From: Salinispora vitiensis
GTDB taxonomy: Bacteria > Actinomycetota > Actinomycetes > Mycobacteriales > Micromonosporaceae
NCBI RefSeq assembly: GCF_000378825.1
Contig: NZ_KB900388.1
Span: 2,611,818 to 2,675,817 of the forward strand
Length of the DNA: 64,000 bases
Direction: 5' to 3'
Shown piece by piece: positions 24,283 through 33,868 of this stretch. The notes under the pieces are model-generated. The model ran no database searches. It worked only from the letters and a program-made list of their open reading frames with translations, and was not told the origin of the DNA. Each line of letters begins with the position of its first letter. Position 1 is the stretch's first letter. The position numbers and the translations under genes are program-made.

Positions 24283-26213
24283 CCGACGGCGACGATCCGG
24301 GCGGCGACCCGCCGCCCGCCATCCCCGTGCCGCGACCGCGGTCTTGCTTCCTCAGCAACGGCGCGGTGGAGTCGACCCAGGAGAACTGGCGCGGCATCGC
24401 GGTCGACCCGGACGCCGACCGCAGCCGGGCCGAGGACACCGACCCGGCGGCGGTGGCCCGGCTGCGGGCCCGCAGCCGGGCGCTGCTGCGCAACCTGCTC
24501 CACCCGCACCGCCGGCAGCTCGCCGTCGCCGTCGCGCTGCTGCTCATCCAAAACGTGGCGGGCATGGCCGGACCGTATCTGGTGATGCTCGGCATCGACC
24601 GCGCCATTCCGCCGCTGCGGGCCGGCGACGCCGGGCCGTTGGCCTATATCGCGGCCGCGTTCGTCGTCGCCACGGTCGCCGAGTACACCGCCCGCCGCGG
24701 CTTCCTCGTCCGCTCCGCCCGGATCGGTCAGGCCGTGCTGCTCGACCTCCGGCGCCGGGTGTACCGGCACTTCCTGCGCCTGTCGGTGACCTTCCACGAG
24801 CGGTACACCTCCGGGCGGATGGTCTCTCGGCTCACCAGCGACCTGGACTCCATCGGCGAGTTGGTCGGCGGCGGCATCGACAGTCTGGTCCTCGCCGCCC
24901 TGTCGATCCTGTCGGTGGCGGCGATCCTGCTCTGGCTGGACCTTCCGCTGGCCGCCGTGACGCTGCTGGCGTTCCCGTTCCTGTTCTGGCTGTCCCGCTG
25001 GTTCGCCCGCACCTCGGCCGTCGCGTACCGGTGGACCCGGGACAGCATCGCCCTGGTCATCGTGCACACCGTCGAGTCGCTGCGCGGGATCCGGGCGGTG
25101 CAGGCGTTCCGCCGCGAGCCGCGCAACCAGCGGATCTTCACCCGAGTCAACGACGACTACCGACGGGCCAGCCTGCACGCGTTCCAGCTGATCGCCACCT
25201 ACTCGCCCGGGGTCAAGCTGATCGGCAACGTCACCATCGCGGTGGTGCTCTGCTACGGCGGGTGGCGCGTCCTCAACGGTCACGCCGAGGTCGGGGTGCT
25301 CGCCGCCTTCCTGCTCTACCTGCGTCGGTTCTTTGAGCCGATGCAGGAGCTGAGCCAGTTCTACAACTCGCTGCAGTCGGCCACCGCGGCGCTGGAGAAG
25401 CTCGCCGGGGTGCTGGACGAGCAACCGGAGGTACCGGAGCCGGCCCGCCCGGTGCCGCTGCCGGCCGCCGAATCCGGGCGCGGCGCGGTCGCCTTCCGCT
25501 CGGTCTCCTTCGGGTACCACCCGCAGGCCCCGATCCTGCGCGGGTTGGATCTGGACATCCCGGCCGGACAGACCGTCGCGCTGATCGGGCCGACCGGCGC
25601 CGGCAAGTCGACCATCGCCAAGCTGCTCGCCCGTTTCCACGACCCGAACACGGGCACCGTTTCGCTGGGCGGTGTGGACCTGCGGGACCTCGCCGACGCC
25701 GACCTACGGCAGACACTCGTCCTGGTCACGCAGGAAACCCACCTCTTCGGCGGTACGGTCGCGGAGAACATCCGCTTCGGCCGGCCGGACGCCGACGACG
25801 CCGCGGTGGCGGCGGCGGCGAAGGCGATCGGCGCGGACGAGTTCATCACCGCACTGCCCGACGGGTACGCGACCCAGGTGCATCGCCGCGGCAGCCGGCT
25901 CTCGGCCGGTCAGCGGCAGCTCGTCGCGTTCGCCCGGGTGTTCCTGGCCGACCCGGCGGTGCTGATCCTCGACGAGGCGACCTCGTCCCTCGACGTCCCG
26001 ACCGAACGCGCGGTCCAGCGGGCCCTGGCCACCATTCTGCGGGACCGTACGGCGCTGGTGATCGCGCACCGACTCTCCACCGTCGAGATCGCCGACCGGG
26101 TGGTGGTGCTGGAGTCGGGGCGGATCGTCGAGGACGGACCACCGGGGCAGTTGGTCCACAGCGACGGGCGGTACGCCGCACTGCACCGCCAGTGGCTGGA
26201 TTCCCTGAGCTGA
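24279..26213 (+). CDS. ABC exporter half-transporter (permease-ATPase), subunit 2
   Basis: The 644-residue partner of the previous gene. An Asp-rich cytoplasmic front of about 75 residues, six helices and an NBD follow one another: Walker A GPTGAGKS, signature RLSAGQRQL (SAGQ instead of SGGQ), Walker B VLILDEATSSLD with the catalytic Glu. Together with subunit 1 this gives one canonical and one degenerate ATP site, as in TM287/288-type heterodimers. The GTG at 24279 overlaps the upstream stop. Confidence 0.9.
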   Translation: MTDGDDPGGDPPPAIPVPRPRSCFLSNGAVESTQENWRGIAVDPDADRSRAEDTDPAAVARLRARSRALLRNLLHPHRRQLAVAVALLLIQNVAGMAGPYLVMLGIDRAIPPLRAGDAGPLAYIAAAFVVATVAEYTARRGFLVRSARIGQAVLLDLRRRVYRHFLRLSVTFHERYTSGRMVSRLTSDLDSIGELVGGGIDSLVLAALSILSVAAILLWLDLPLAAVTLLAFPFLFWLSRWFARTSAVAYRWTRDSIALVIVHTVESLRGIRAVQAFRREPRNQRIFTRVNDDYRRASLHAFQLIATYSPGVKLIGNVTIAVVLCYGGWRVLNGHAEVGVLAAFLLYLRRFFEPMQELSQFYNSLQSATAALEKLAGVLDEQPEVPEPARPVPLPAAESGRGAVAFRSVSFGYHPQAPILRGLDLDIPAGQTVALIGPTGAGKSTIAKLLARFHDPNTGTVSLGGVDLRDLADADLRQTLVLVTQETHLFGGTVAENIRFGRPDADDAAVAAAAKAIGADEFITALPDGYATQVHRRGSRLSAGQRQLVAFARVFLADPAVLILDEATSSLDVPTERAVQRALATILRDRTALVIAHRLSTVEIADRVVVLESGRIVEDGPPGQLVHSDGRYAALHRQWLDSLS

Positions 26214-26231
26214 GCGAGAGGAGAAGGTCAG

Positions 26232-26972
26232 TCAGGCGACACCGGGCCCGACGGCGCTGACCACCTTGCCGTCCCGGACTTGAACGATCTGGTCCGAGCG
26301 GTCCGCCAGCCCCTCGTCGTGCGTGGCGATCATGATGGTGGTCTTCGCCGTGGTGCGGAGGTTGAACAGCAGATCGATGATCTGGGCCCCGGTCTGCGAG
26401 TCGAGGTTTCCGGTCGGCTCGTCCGCCAGCAGTAGGCTCGGTCGCTGAATCAGCGCACGGGCGATCGCCACGCGCTGCTGCTGCCCCCCGGAAAGCTTCG
26501 ACGGCAGCGCATCCTCGCGCCCGGCGAGCCCGACCTCAGCCAGGAGTTCGCGGGCACGTTCCTTCTTGTCGAAGGCGACCTTCAGCGGGAGCACCGGTGC
26601 CATGACGTTGTCCAGGGCGGTGAGGGTCGGCAGCAGGTGGAAACGTTGGAAGACGAAGCCGATGGTGCGTCGGTAGACAGCCAGCTCCCGACCCCGCAGC
26701 GACGTCACCTCACGACCATCCACCATGATCGTGCCGCTGTCGGCGCTGTCCAGCGCCCCGATGAGGTGCAGGAGGGTGGACTTGCCCGAGCCGGACGGTC
26801 CCGTCACCGCGACGAGCTTCCCACGCTCGACAGCCAGGCTGATCCGGTCGCACGCACTGATCGGATGCTCGGCACCGGTTTCGTACACCTTGGTCAGGTC
26901 GGTCACGCGCACCATCACGTCGTCGTCCGACGTGGCGGGGCTGGCCTCGGTTTCAGCTGACACTGTCGTCAT
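26232..26972 (-). CDS. MacB/LolD-type ABC transporter ATP-binding protein
   Basis: ATPase of 246 residues. Walker A is GPSGSGKS, the Q-loop FVFQRFHLLPTLTALDNV is typical of the MacB/LolD class, the signature is LSGGQQQR, Walker B is LLLADEPTGNLD and the switch His is in ATHDEG. It lies 3 bases after the permease gene on the same strand and drives it mechanically; these systems move lipids, lipoproteins or peptides outwards or sense antibiotics rather than pumping through a pore. Confidence 0.92.
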   Translation of the reverse strand: MTTVSAETEASPATSDDDVMVRVTDLTKVYETGAEHPISACDRISLAVERGKLVAVTGPSGSGKSTLLHLIGALDSADSGTIMVDGREVTSLRGRELAVYRRTIGFVFQRFHLLPTLTALDNVMAPVLPLKVAFDKKERARELLAEVGLAGREDALPSKLSGGQQQRVAIARALIQRPSLLLADEPTGNLDSQTGAQIIDLLFNLRTTAKTTIMIATHDEGLADRSDQIVQVRDGKVVSAVGPGVA

Positions 26973-26975
26973 CCC

Positions 26976-29717
26976 TCAATCGTCCTCGGCGAGCAGGCGA
27001 ACGGTGTTCTGCCGGCGCTGGGCGGTGATTGGCGCGACGAGAGCGAGGGCAGCGACCGCCGCTCCGGCCACTGCGGTCACTCCCCCCAGGACCAGCAGCG
27101 CGTTCAGCGAGTCAGCGGACCCGCTGAGCCCCAGCGCTGCCGCCACGCCCGCGCCGGCTCCGACCAGAGATCCGAGCAGGCCGATAGCGACCCCCTCCAC
27201 CGTGATGAGGGCGGCGATACTCGTCTCGGTCCAGCCGGTGGCGCGTAGCGTCGCAAACTCCGCCGCCCGCTCGCGTACGTTGAGATAGAGCACGTCCGCC
27301 ACGCAGATCACCGCCAGGACCAACATCGCGATGACCGCCGCGTAGTCGGCCTCGCGTACCTGGACGGAGACCACGTCTCCGAGCAGGCTGCCGACCAGCC
27401 TCCCCTCGAACTGGGTGGTGATCGCGACGAGCAGCGTCAGGGCGCTGGTGCCCAGCGCCAGTGCCGCCCCGCCGAGCAGACTCCGGGAGCTGCGACGGCG
27501 CAGGTTGGCCAGCCCCAGACCGACGACTCGGAGCCGGAGGGAGGTACGGCGCCCCGTCGCGACCGCGGGCCGGACGGCGGCCATGGGCACCACCCGGGAG
27601 GCGGACCAGGCCGGGATCAGGCCCGCACCGGCGGAGATCACAATTGCTGCGGGGATCGCCAGCAGGCAGCGCTGCCAGCTCAACGTCAACCCCAGGGCAC
27701 CAGCCGTCGTCCAGGCGACCCCGGCGCCGATGAGGCCCGCGATCACCGCCAACAGCATCAACTCGCCGAGCACCAGGGTGAACCGGGCCCGCCGGGACCA
27801 GCCCACACAGGCCAGGATGCCAAGCTCGGTGCGACGGGTCCGCACCGCGGCCGCCGAGGCGTTGCCGATGAAGAGGGCGCAAACGACCAGCACCAGTACG
27901 AACAACAGGAGGCTCTTGCGGTCGACGGCCTCGGTGATGACGGCGGCGACGCCCTTCTTGGTCCACAGTTCGGTCAGGCTGAGTGCCGGACGGCCCAGCT
28001 CGCCTTCGGGCAGGCTGATGGCCTGGGGTGACCGCGACGCCCCCAGCATGATGTCCACCTCGAGCCCGGTCCGCTCGTTGATCTCCTCGGCGACCAGCCG
28101 GACCCGTTCCCGGGACGCGTCGTCGAAACCCGCCACCCCGTCGACCCGCACTCGCACCGCGGAGATCGGCGCGCTGGCCGAGGCGTCCTTGCGGTAGTAG
28201 CCGTTGTTGAAGGCGGGCAGCGCGTCGAGCGTGGTGAGCAGCGTCGGCGGCTGTTGCAGGTAGCCGACGGGTGAGGCGTTCGGCCGCAGATCAGCGCCGT
28301 TGAGCAGGTCGCAGGAGCGCTGGTCGGCGCAGCTCAGTCGGGCTGGGGTGAACGCGGCGACCGACTCGGCGGCGAGCGCGGAGAACTCGGTCAGCGCCGC
28401 CCGGTCGAAGGCCCCGACCGACTGCAGCTGCACCCGATAGGTGGGATCGCAGTCAGGGTCGGGCTCATCGGGGCACGATTGGGTGCTCGGCGAATTTCCG
28501 TGGATCGACAGCTCCCGGAACGGGGTGTCCGCTGTCTCGGGGGCAATCTGCACGACGAGGCCTTCTTCTCCCCACTGAGCCGGTGGAACCGTGGTGGGCT
28601 GCGGGACGAGGGTGTCACCCACCGGCTCCTGGTCAACCGGGCCGGGCCGCCAGTAGGTGTCCAGTGAGCGATGCCCCTGATCCCCGCTGTACTGTTGACT
28701 CACCCGCTGGTAGGCGTCCTCGGCCGTCACGCTGCCGGACCAGACCTGTTCGCCGGCCACCGTCTCCAGTGAGCGGGCGAAGTCGCTGCCAACGCTTCCC
28801 ACAGCTCGCTCGGCGGCCTCGGCGGGCAGGGCCTCGACGACCACCTCGAGTGTGGCGTCGGTCGTGGGCTGGGCGCTGTGCAGGACCGGCACCGTGCGCA
28901 GCTTTGGGTCGATCGACTCCTCAGCCCAGGTCTGGGGAAGGTAGCTCCCGGAGACCACGCTCCGGTCCAACCCGATCAGTTCCGCCTCGGCCGCCGGATC
29001 CACTGCCGCGATGAGGTAGGGAGCGGGCCAGGGAATGGTTGCCGTTCCCGGATCGGTGACGGCACGATCCCCAAACCGACTCAGGGAGTTGCACCCAATG
29101 GCCGGGTCCGAATCTCCACTGGACTCAGGCAGGGCGTCGGCATCCTCGCGACACACCGGCACCTGCTGACCGTTCGCGAGCTCCAGCCACGGGTCGTGGG
29201 GGGTCTTCTCCAGGTCAACCTGGATCTCGTTCGGAGTGAAGTAGGAGTATTTGTTCGGCAGCTCGATCCGGGTCAACCCGCCGTCAACAACCCGGGTTGA
29301 CCTGATGCGAAACAACGACCGCCGATCACGTGGCACCGAGCTACCGAGCTCCACCGGAGCCCCGCCAGCGAGATTGCCGAAGCCCACCATGGCGATCGGC
29401 GCCGCCACATCGACTCCCGGCACGGACCGAATCTGCGTCACCTGGTCGAGCGTGATGCCGCCGAAATGATCAGAGAGGAAGTTGGGCCGCACCAGACCCT
29501 TGGCATTTTCCAGCTCGAGGCGGGACTGCGGAGGGCGCACCAGGACGTCATAGGCCGACCGAGAATTCGCCCCTACCGTACCGACGACCTCCAGCCGCGA
29601 TGCCTCCGAGGCCGCGGTAAGGACAGTGAAGCTGGAGACGGCCACCGCGATTCCGGCCAACAGTGCCAACGCCCGGCCGGGGCGCCGCTTGAGCTGCGAC
29701 TGAATCAAAGTCCACAC
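26976..29717 (-). CDS. MacB/FtsX-type ABC transporter permease
   Basis: Permease of 913 residues. The first helix lies at the N-terminus (ALALLAGIAVAVSSFTVL), followed by a large extracytoplasmic domain (about 560 residues, Cys-containing). Three helices of an FtsX domain follow (LLLFVLVLVVCALFIGN onward) and then a second FtsX-like set near the C-terminus. The GTG at 29717 follows a G-rich stretch; a TTG at 29771 is the alternative. It pairs with the ATPase directly downstream. Confidence 0.88.
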   Translation of the reverse strand: MWTLIQSQLKRRPGRALALLAGIAVAVSSFTVLTAASEASRLEVVGTVGANSRSAYDVLVRPPQSRLELENAKGLVRPNFLSDHFGGITLDQVTQIRSVPGVDVAAPIAMVGFGNLAGGAPVELGSSVPRDRRSLFRIRSTRVVDGGLTRIELPNKYSYFTPNEIQVDLEKTPHDPWLELANGQQVPVCREDADALPESSGDSDPAIGCNSLSRFGDRAVTDPGTATIPWPAPYLIAAVDPAAEAELIGLDRSVVSGSYLPQTWAEESIDPKLRTVPVLHSAQPTTDATLEVVVEALPAEAAERAVGSVGSDFARSLETVAGEQVWSGSVTAEDAYQRVSQQYSGDQGHRSLDTYWRPGPVDQEPVGDTLVPQPTTVPPAQWGEEGLVVQIAPETADTPFRELSIHGNSPSTQSCPDEPDPDCDPTYRVQLQSVGAFDRAALTEFSALAAESVAAFTPARLSCADQRSCDLLNGADLRPNASPVGYLQQPPTLLTTLDALPAFNNGYYRKDASASAPISAVRVRVDGVAGFDDASRERVRLVAEEINERTGLEVDIMLGASRSPQAISLPEGELGRPALSLTELWTKKGVAAVITEAVDRKSLLLFVLVLVVCALFIGNASAAAVRTRRTELGILACVGWSRRARFTLVLGELMLLAVIAGLIGAGVAWTTAGALGLTLSWQRCLLAIPAAIVISAGAGLIPAWSASRVVPMAAVRPAVATGRRTSLRLRVVGLGLANLRRRSSRSLLGGAALALGTSALTLLVAITTQFEGRLVGSLLGDVVSVQVREADYAAVIAMLVLAVICVADVLYLNVRERAAEFATLRATGWTETSIAALITVEGVAIGLLGSLVGAGAGVAAALGLSGSADSLNALLVLGGVTAVAGAAVAALALVAPITAQRRQNTVRLLAEDD

Positions 29718-29962
29718 CGGTGCGCCCCCGCCTCGATAGCCCCGCCGCACCGAGGTGCGCCTCGCCGGCAACCGCTGGCCAGCAGTATCGGAGATTAGCT
29801 ATGGACTATCTGACCGATCAAGGCCGGCTCCTCCCAATTGACCGGATCCGGCCACCGGCAAGACCTGTTGACAGGCAGGGTAGGGGCCCTGATGATGGTT
29901 CGACCCCTGGGCTGCCTCTGGGCAACCGGGGGCCGCGCCACGGGGGAAGGGCCGCAGGACCC

Positions 29963-30235
29963 ATGTCGAAGACAGATGTCAGCCCAACGTCGCTGCAGAT
30001 CGCCATCCTGAGGTCCAAAGCCTCCGGTAAGGATGACGCCGCCGCCGCACGGGAGCTCCACATCAGCGAACGCACGCTACGCCGGCACCTCGACCGGCTG
30101 ACCCGGACGCTCGGAGTCGCGGGGCGGCTCGCACTCGGCATCGAGGTCGGCCAACGCGGCTGGCTCAGCAGCGAGCGAATCGGTGCGCAGCACCACCTCG
30201 CCTGCGGCTGCCAAGCTTTGGACGAATCGCCCTAA
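29963..30235 (+). CDS. stand-alone LuxR-type HTH protein
   Basis: The 90-residue protein contains little more than a LuxR/GerE helix-turn-helix (LRSKASGKDDAAAARELHISERTLRRHLDRL). No receiver or sensor domain is present. The ATG at 29963 has AGGA 5 bases upstream. It is divergent from the MacB-type operon with about 245 bp between, making it the obvious candidate regulator. A shorter form of an orphan response regulator is the alternative reading. Confidence 0.7.
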   Translation: MSKTDVSPTSLQIAILRSKASGKDDAAAARELHISERTLRRHLDRLTRTLGVAGRLALGIEVGQRGWLSSERIGAQHHLACGCQALDESP

Positions 30236-30258
30236 CCCCGCGCTGTTCGGATCACCCC

Positions 30259-30287
30259 GCCAGCGACCCGCCGGCGGGGCCGCTGGC
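30259..30287. terminator. bidirectional hairpin
   Basis: GCCAGCG pairs with CGCTGGC around an inner palindrome CCCGCCGGCGGG. It lies between two convergent genes; no T tract. Confidence 0.5.
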
Positions 30288-30291
30288 TGCC

Positions 30292-31002
30292 TCAGCTGGT
30301 TTCGCCGGCCACGCTGAACGACCGGAGCCGATCAACCGCCAGGGCGGTGAAACCGACCGCGATCAACGTGCTCATCACCGCCGCGACCGGCACCGAGACA
30401 TCGGTGGCGAGCAACTCCGTCGGGGCGAACCGGTCGGCGAGCGCGATCACGTACTGCTGGATGGAGAGCACCTTCGTCCCGCTGACGAAGTTGCCGAGCA
30501 GCCCCTCCCAGATCAGCACGTAGACCAGCCCGAGCAGCACCGGACGCCGCGTGACCAGGCTGAGCGCGAGGAAGAACGCGCAGTAGGCCAGCGCACCGAT
30601 GGAGGCGGCGGCGGCGAGCGCCAGACCGACCCGGACCGAGCTGGCGAGGACACCGGCCACATACAGCGGTACGGCGACGGTGACCGCGGTGACTCCGGCC
30701 GCCACCGCCAGCTTCGGCAACACGATCTGCCAGCGCGGCAACGGCTTGGTGAGGATGTGCACCACGGTGCCGTCGTCGATCTCCGCGCCGAGCACGCCGG
30801 TCCCGACGATCAACGCGATCACCGGCAGCACCACGGCCAACCCGAGACCGACCAGCACCGGCGGCCCCCACTCGCCGGGATCCACCCCCAGCGAGCGGGA
30901 GAGCACCGCGAGCAGAACCAGCAGCACCGGCAGCGGGAACAGCAGCAGGAAACGACGCCGCCCCAAGAGCCCCCGGGCGGTGATCCAGGAAACAGTCGAC
31001 AT
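30292..31002 (-). CDS. ABC-2 type transporter permease
   Basis: Membrane subunit of 236 residues with six hydrophobic helices (first FLLLFPLPVLLVLLAVL). The cytoplasmic loop GAEIDDGTVVHILTKPLPRWQIVLPKL is diagnostic for ABC-2 permeases of the NosY-like group. It is last of four minus-strand genes (ATPase, permease, ATPase, permease), 2 bases from the preceding ATPase. Substrate unknown. Confidence 0.85.
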   Translation of the reverse strand: MSTVSWITARGLLGRRRFLLLFPLPVLLVLLAVLSRSLGVDPGEWGPPVLVGLGLAVVLPVIALIVGTGVLGAEIDDGTVVHILTKPLPRWQIVLPKLAVAAGVTAVTVAVPLYVAGVLASSVRVGLALAAAASIGALAYCAFFLALSLVTRRPVLLGLVYVLIWEGLLGNFVSGTKVLSIQQYVIALADRFAPTELLATDVSVPVAAVMSTLIAVGFTALAVDRLRSFSVAGETS

Positions 31003-31004
31003 GG

Positions 31005-31961
31005 TCAGGCCTCCACCAGGTAGGAGAACACGCTCTCCAGGGACTCGTCCTCGGGCACCAGCTGCCGCACCCGGATCCCCCGGGCCGGGGCGACCTTGGG
31101 CAGCACCCGGGTGAAGGCGCCGTAGTCGCTCACCCGCACGGTCAGCCCGGCCTGGCCCAGCTCCACGCCGGTCACCGACGGTTCCGCCATCAGCGCCACC
31201 GCGAGCGCCCGGTCGTCGGTGGACCGGACCGCGAAGACGTGCGGCCGGTTGGTCATCAACCGACGGATCGTCCGGAAGTCGCCGGAGGCGGCGAGCCGGC
31301 CGGCGACCATCACCTGCACCGTGCCGGAGAGCTGCTCGACCTCCTCCAGGATGTGCGAGCTGAACAGGATGGTGCGCCCGGCGCCGCCAAGGCGGTGCAG
31401 CAGGTCCATCATGTGCAGCCGCTGTCGCGGGTCCATCCCGTTGAACGGCTCGTCGAGCAGCAGCACCTGCGGGTCGTGGACCAGCGCCGCCGCCACCCGC
31501 GCCCGCTGCCGCATGCCCTTGGAGTACGTGCCGATCCGGCGGGACTGCGCCCCCTCCAGCTCGACCAGGGCGATCGCCCGGTGAGCGGCCTCCGCCGGGT
31601 CCGGCAGCTGGTGCATCCGCGCACTGGCCAGCACGAACTCGTACGCGGTGAGGAAGGTGTGCACGGCCTCCCGCTCGCTGACCAGGCCCAGTCGCCGGTA
31701 GGCCTCGGGGTTGCGCCAGGTGGGCGCCCCGTCCAGGGTCACCGCGCCACGGGACGGCGCGAGGAAACCGGCCATCATGTGCAGCAGCGTCGTCTTACCG
31801 GCACCGTTGGGGCCGAGCAGGCCGGTGACCCCCGGCCCCAGGCTCATGCTGACGTCGTTGACGGCGACCACGTTGCCGTACCAGCGGGAGACCCCCGCCA
31901 GCTCCAGTCGGCTGCCCGTGGGCGCCGACGTCGACCTCGGCTCCACACTAGTCACGCTCAT
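31005..31961 (-). CDS. ABC-2 type transporter ATP-binding protein
   Basis: ATPase of 318 residues. Walker A is GPNGAGKT, the signature YSKGMRQR is the S-K/T-G-M form usual for ABC-2 systems, Walker B is VLLLDEPFNGMD and the switch is SSHILEEVE. The C-terminal domain of about 90 residues is typical. Its start overlaps the end of the upstream permease gene by 4 bases. It pairs with the permease directly downstream. Confidence 0.9.
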   Translation of the reverse strand: MSVTSVEPRSTSAPTGSRLELAGVSRWYGNVVAVNDVSMSLGPGVTGLLGPNGAGKTTLLHMMAGFLAPSRGAVTLDGAPTWRNPEAYRRLGLVSEREAVHTFLTAYEFVLASARMHQLPDPAEAAHRAIALVELEGAQSRRIGTYSKGMRQRARVAAALVHDPQVLLLDEPFNGMDPRQRLHMMDLLHRLGGAGRTILFSSHILEEVEQLSGTVQVMVAGRLAASGDFRTIRRLMTNRPHVFAVRSTDDRALAVALMAEPSVTGVELGQAGLTVRVSDYGAFTRVLPKVAPARGIRVRQLVPEDESLESVFSYLVEA

Positions 31962-32836
31962 CGGGTGGCCACCTTCCGGTAGCGGGCCAACAGGAGGACG
32001 ACACAGCCGGCCACGAGCAGCACGGCCGCGAGGGCGTAGAGCGGGCCGAACCCACCGATGGGCAGTCCACCCCCGCCCTCGAAGAGCAGGTCACCGAGCG
32101 CCCAGGTGCCCACGCCGTTGACCATGGTCATGGGGGAGGCGAGGAAGGCCAGCTCATTGATCGTCTGGGCGGGCAGGATGGCGAGGATGCCGACGATCGG
32201 CGTGGTCATCAGGAAGACCGCGACGATCCCGCCGGCGGCGAACGCCCGCTTGCCGGTGAGCGCGGCGATCAACACGCCGATCGCGCCGAAGACCGCTGCC
32301 CAGAGACCGGCGTAGAGCAGGCCCGGCAGCAGGTCGAGCAGCTCGTTCCAGACTCCCCGTGGCCCCTCCTCGGTGGTGAAGGCGGCGCCGAGGAACATCA
32401 CCAGCTGCGGACCGCCGAGCAACAACCAGAGCGCGGTGACCAGGGCGAGGAGCTTGGCCAGCGGATAGTCCGACCGGGCCAGCGGCCGGGAGAAGTACAG
32501 CGGCAGCACTCCGCTGCGCAGGTCGCGACTGACCAGTTCGGGGGCGGCGACGGCAGCGAAGAAGATGATCAGCCAGCTCATCGTGTCGGCGAACTGCGCG
32601 TACGTGAGCACCACCTGACCGATCTGGCTGCGGACGGCGGCGACCACCGCGGCGACCACGATCACGATGCCCACCACCAGCCAGGGGAAGATCTTCGCCT
32701 TGGCGCTGCGGCCGAAGCCGAAGACTGTGCGCAGCCCGTGCAGGTAGAGCGCGGCGAAAACCGGGCCACGGCCGAGGCGGGGGCCCGAGTAACGCTGGTA
32801 GCCGATGTCGTGAATGACTCCGGTCGACTCAGACAT
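31958..32836 (-). CDS. ABC-2 type transporter permease
   Basis: Permease of 292 residues. An N-terminal cytoplasmic segment (IHDIGYQRYSGPRLG) precedes a first helix (IFPWLVVGIVIVVAAVVAAV). The loop SRDLRSGVLPLYFSRPLARSDY is the ABC-2 signature, and five further helices follow. The ATG at 32836 has GGGAG upstream; it overlaps the preceding ATPase gene by 8 bases. Confidence 0.88.
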   Translation of the reverse strand: MSESTGVIHDIGYQRYSGPRLGRGPVFAALYLHGLRTVFGFGRSAKAKIFPWLVVGIVIVVAAVVAAVRSQIGQVVLTYAQFADTMSWLIIFFAAVAAPELVSRDLRSGVLPLYFSRPLARSDYPLAKLLALVTALWLLLGGPQLVMFLGAAFTTEEGPRGVWNELLDLLPGLLYAGLWAAVFGAIGVLIAALTGKRAFAAGGIVAVFLMTTPIVGILAILPAQTINELAFLASPMTMVNGVGTWALGDLLFEGGGGLPIGGFGPLYALAAVLLVAGCVVLLLARYRKVATR

Positions 32837-33743
32837 GGCTGGGCTCCCTCGTGGCGAACAGCTCGGCCACCCGGTGGCGACGCTGGTCCAACCGGTGCAG
32901 CGGCAGGTCCAGCTCGGCGACCGCACCGAGGATCTGATCATAAGTGTCGTCATCGGCCAACTCGACGAGGAGCAGGCGGCCGTCCCGGCGGACCGGCAGC
33001 CGCAGCGCGGCCAGGTGGGCGGCCAGCTCCTCGGTGCCCTCGCTGACCTCCACCGCGAGCACGTCAGTGGCCGAGGTCATGGCGTCGATCCGGTCGGCCC
33101 GCAGCAGCCGGCCGCCGTCGATGGCGACCAGCGTGTCGCAGATCCGCTCGACCTCGCCGAGCAGGTGCGAGCAGACCAGCACCGAGATGCCGAACTCGGT
33201 GCCGATCCGGTGGATCAGGGCGAGCATCGCGTCCCGCCCGGCCGGGTCGAGCCCGTTGGTGGGCTCGTCGAGCAGCAGCAGGTCCGGGTCGTGCACCAGG
33301 GCCTGCGCGAGCTTCACCCGCTGCTTCATGCCGGTTGAGTAGCCGCCGACCGGGCGGTAGCGCTCCTCGTAGAGCCCGACGTGTCGCAGGGCCTCGCTGG
33401 CCCGCTCCCGGGCCACCGTCCGCGGCAGGCCGCTGACCCGGCCGAGGTGGGTGACCAGCTCGGCGGCGGTGAGGTCGGGTGGCAGGGCCTCGTGCTCGGG
33501 CATGTAGCCGACCCGCGCCCGGACCTGCTCGGGCTGGGTGGTCGGATCCAGGCCGAGGACCCGGACCTGCCCGTTGGTCGGCGGAAGCAGGCCGAGCAAG
33601 ATCTTGATCAGGGTGGACTTGCCGGCGCCGTTCGCGCCGACGAGACCGACGATGCCGGGCTCGACCACGACGGTCAGATCAGTCAGCGCGGTGACCCCAC
33701 CCCGGTAGGTTTTGGTCAGCGACTCGGTCGCAATGAGTGCCAC
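32829..33743 (-). CDS. ABC-2 type transporter ATP-binding protein
   Basis: ATPase of 304 residues. Walker A is GANGAGKS, the signature is YSTGMKQR, Walker B is LLLLDEPTNGLD and the switch is CSHLLGEVE. It is the first gene of the four-gene ABC-2 operon and drives the overlapping permease. Two ATPase-permease pairs in one operon suggest either a hetero-oligomeric exporter or two related exporters. Confidence 0.9.
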   Translation of the reverse strand: MALIATESLTKTYRGGVTALTDLTVVVEPGIVGLVGANGAGKSTLIKILLGLLPPTNGQVRVLGLDPTTQPEQVRARVGYMPEHEALPPDLTAAELVTHLGRVSGLPRTVARERASEALRHVGLYEERYRPVGGYSTGMKQRVKLAQALVHDPDLLLLDEPTNGLDPAGRDAMLALIHRIGTEFGISVLVCSHLLGEVERICDTLVAIDGGRLLRADRIDAMTSATDVLAVEVSEGTEELAAHLAALRLPVRRDGRLLLVELADDDTYDQILGAVAELDLPLHRLDQRRHRVAELFATREPSHV

Positions 33744-33868
33744 GCTCCCAGCCTAGGCAGGTGCCGCCCGCCGTCGACACCCGACGCGCCCCTGATCATT
33801 CCCGTAAGGGCGGCAGTCGTAAGCCTCCGGTAATTTCACCCACCGGCCCCGACCGGCAGACTGTAGAC

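Noticed and set aside
23883..25640. 585-codon minus-strand open frame opposite the exporter
   Set aside because: Antisense shadow of the ABC exporter genes, with Gly/Arg/Asp-rich noise and no domain.
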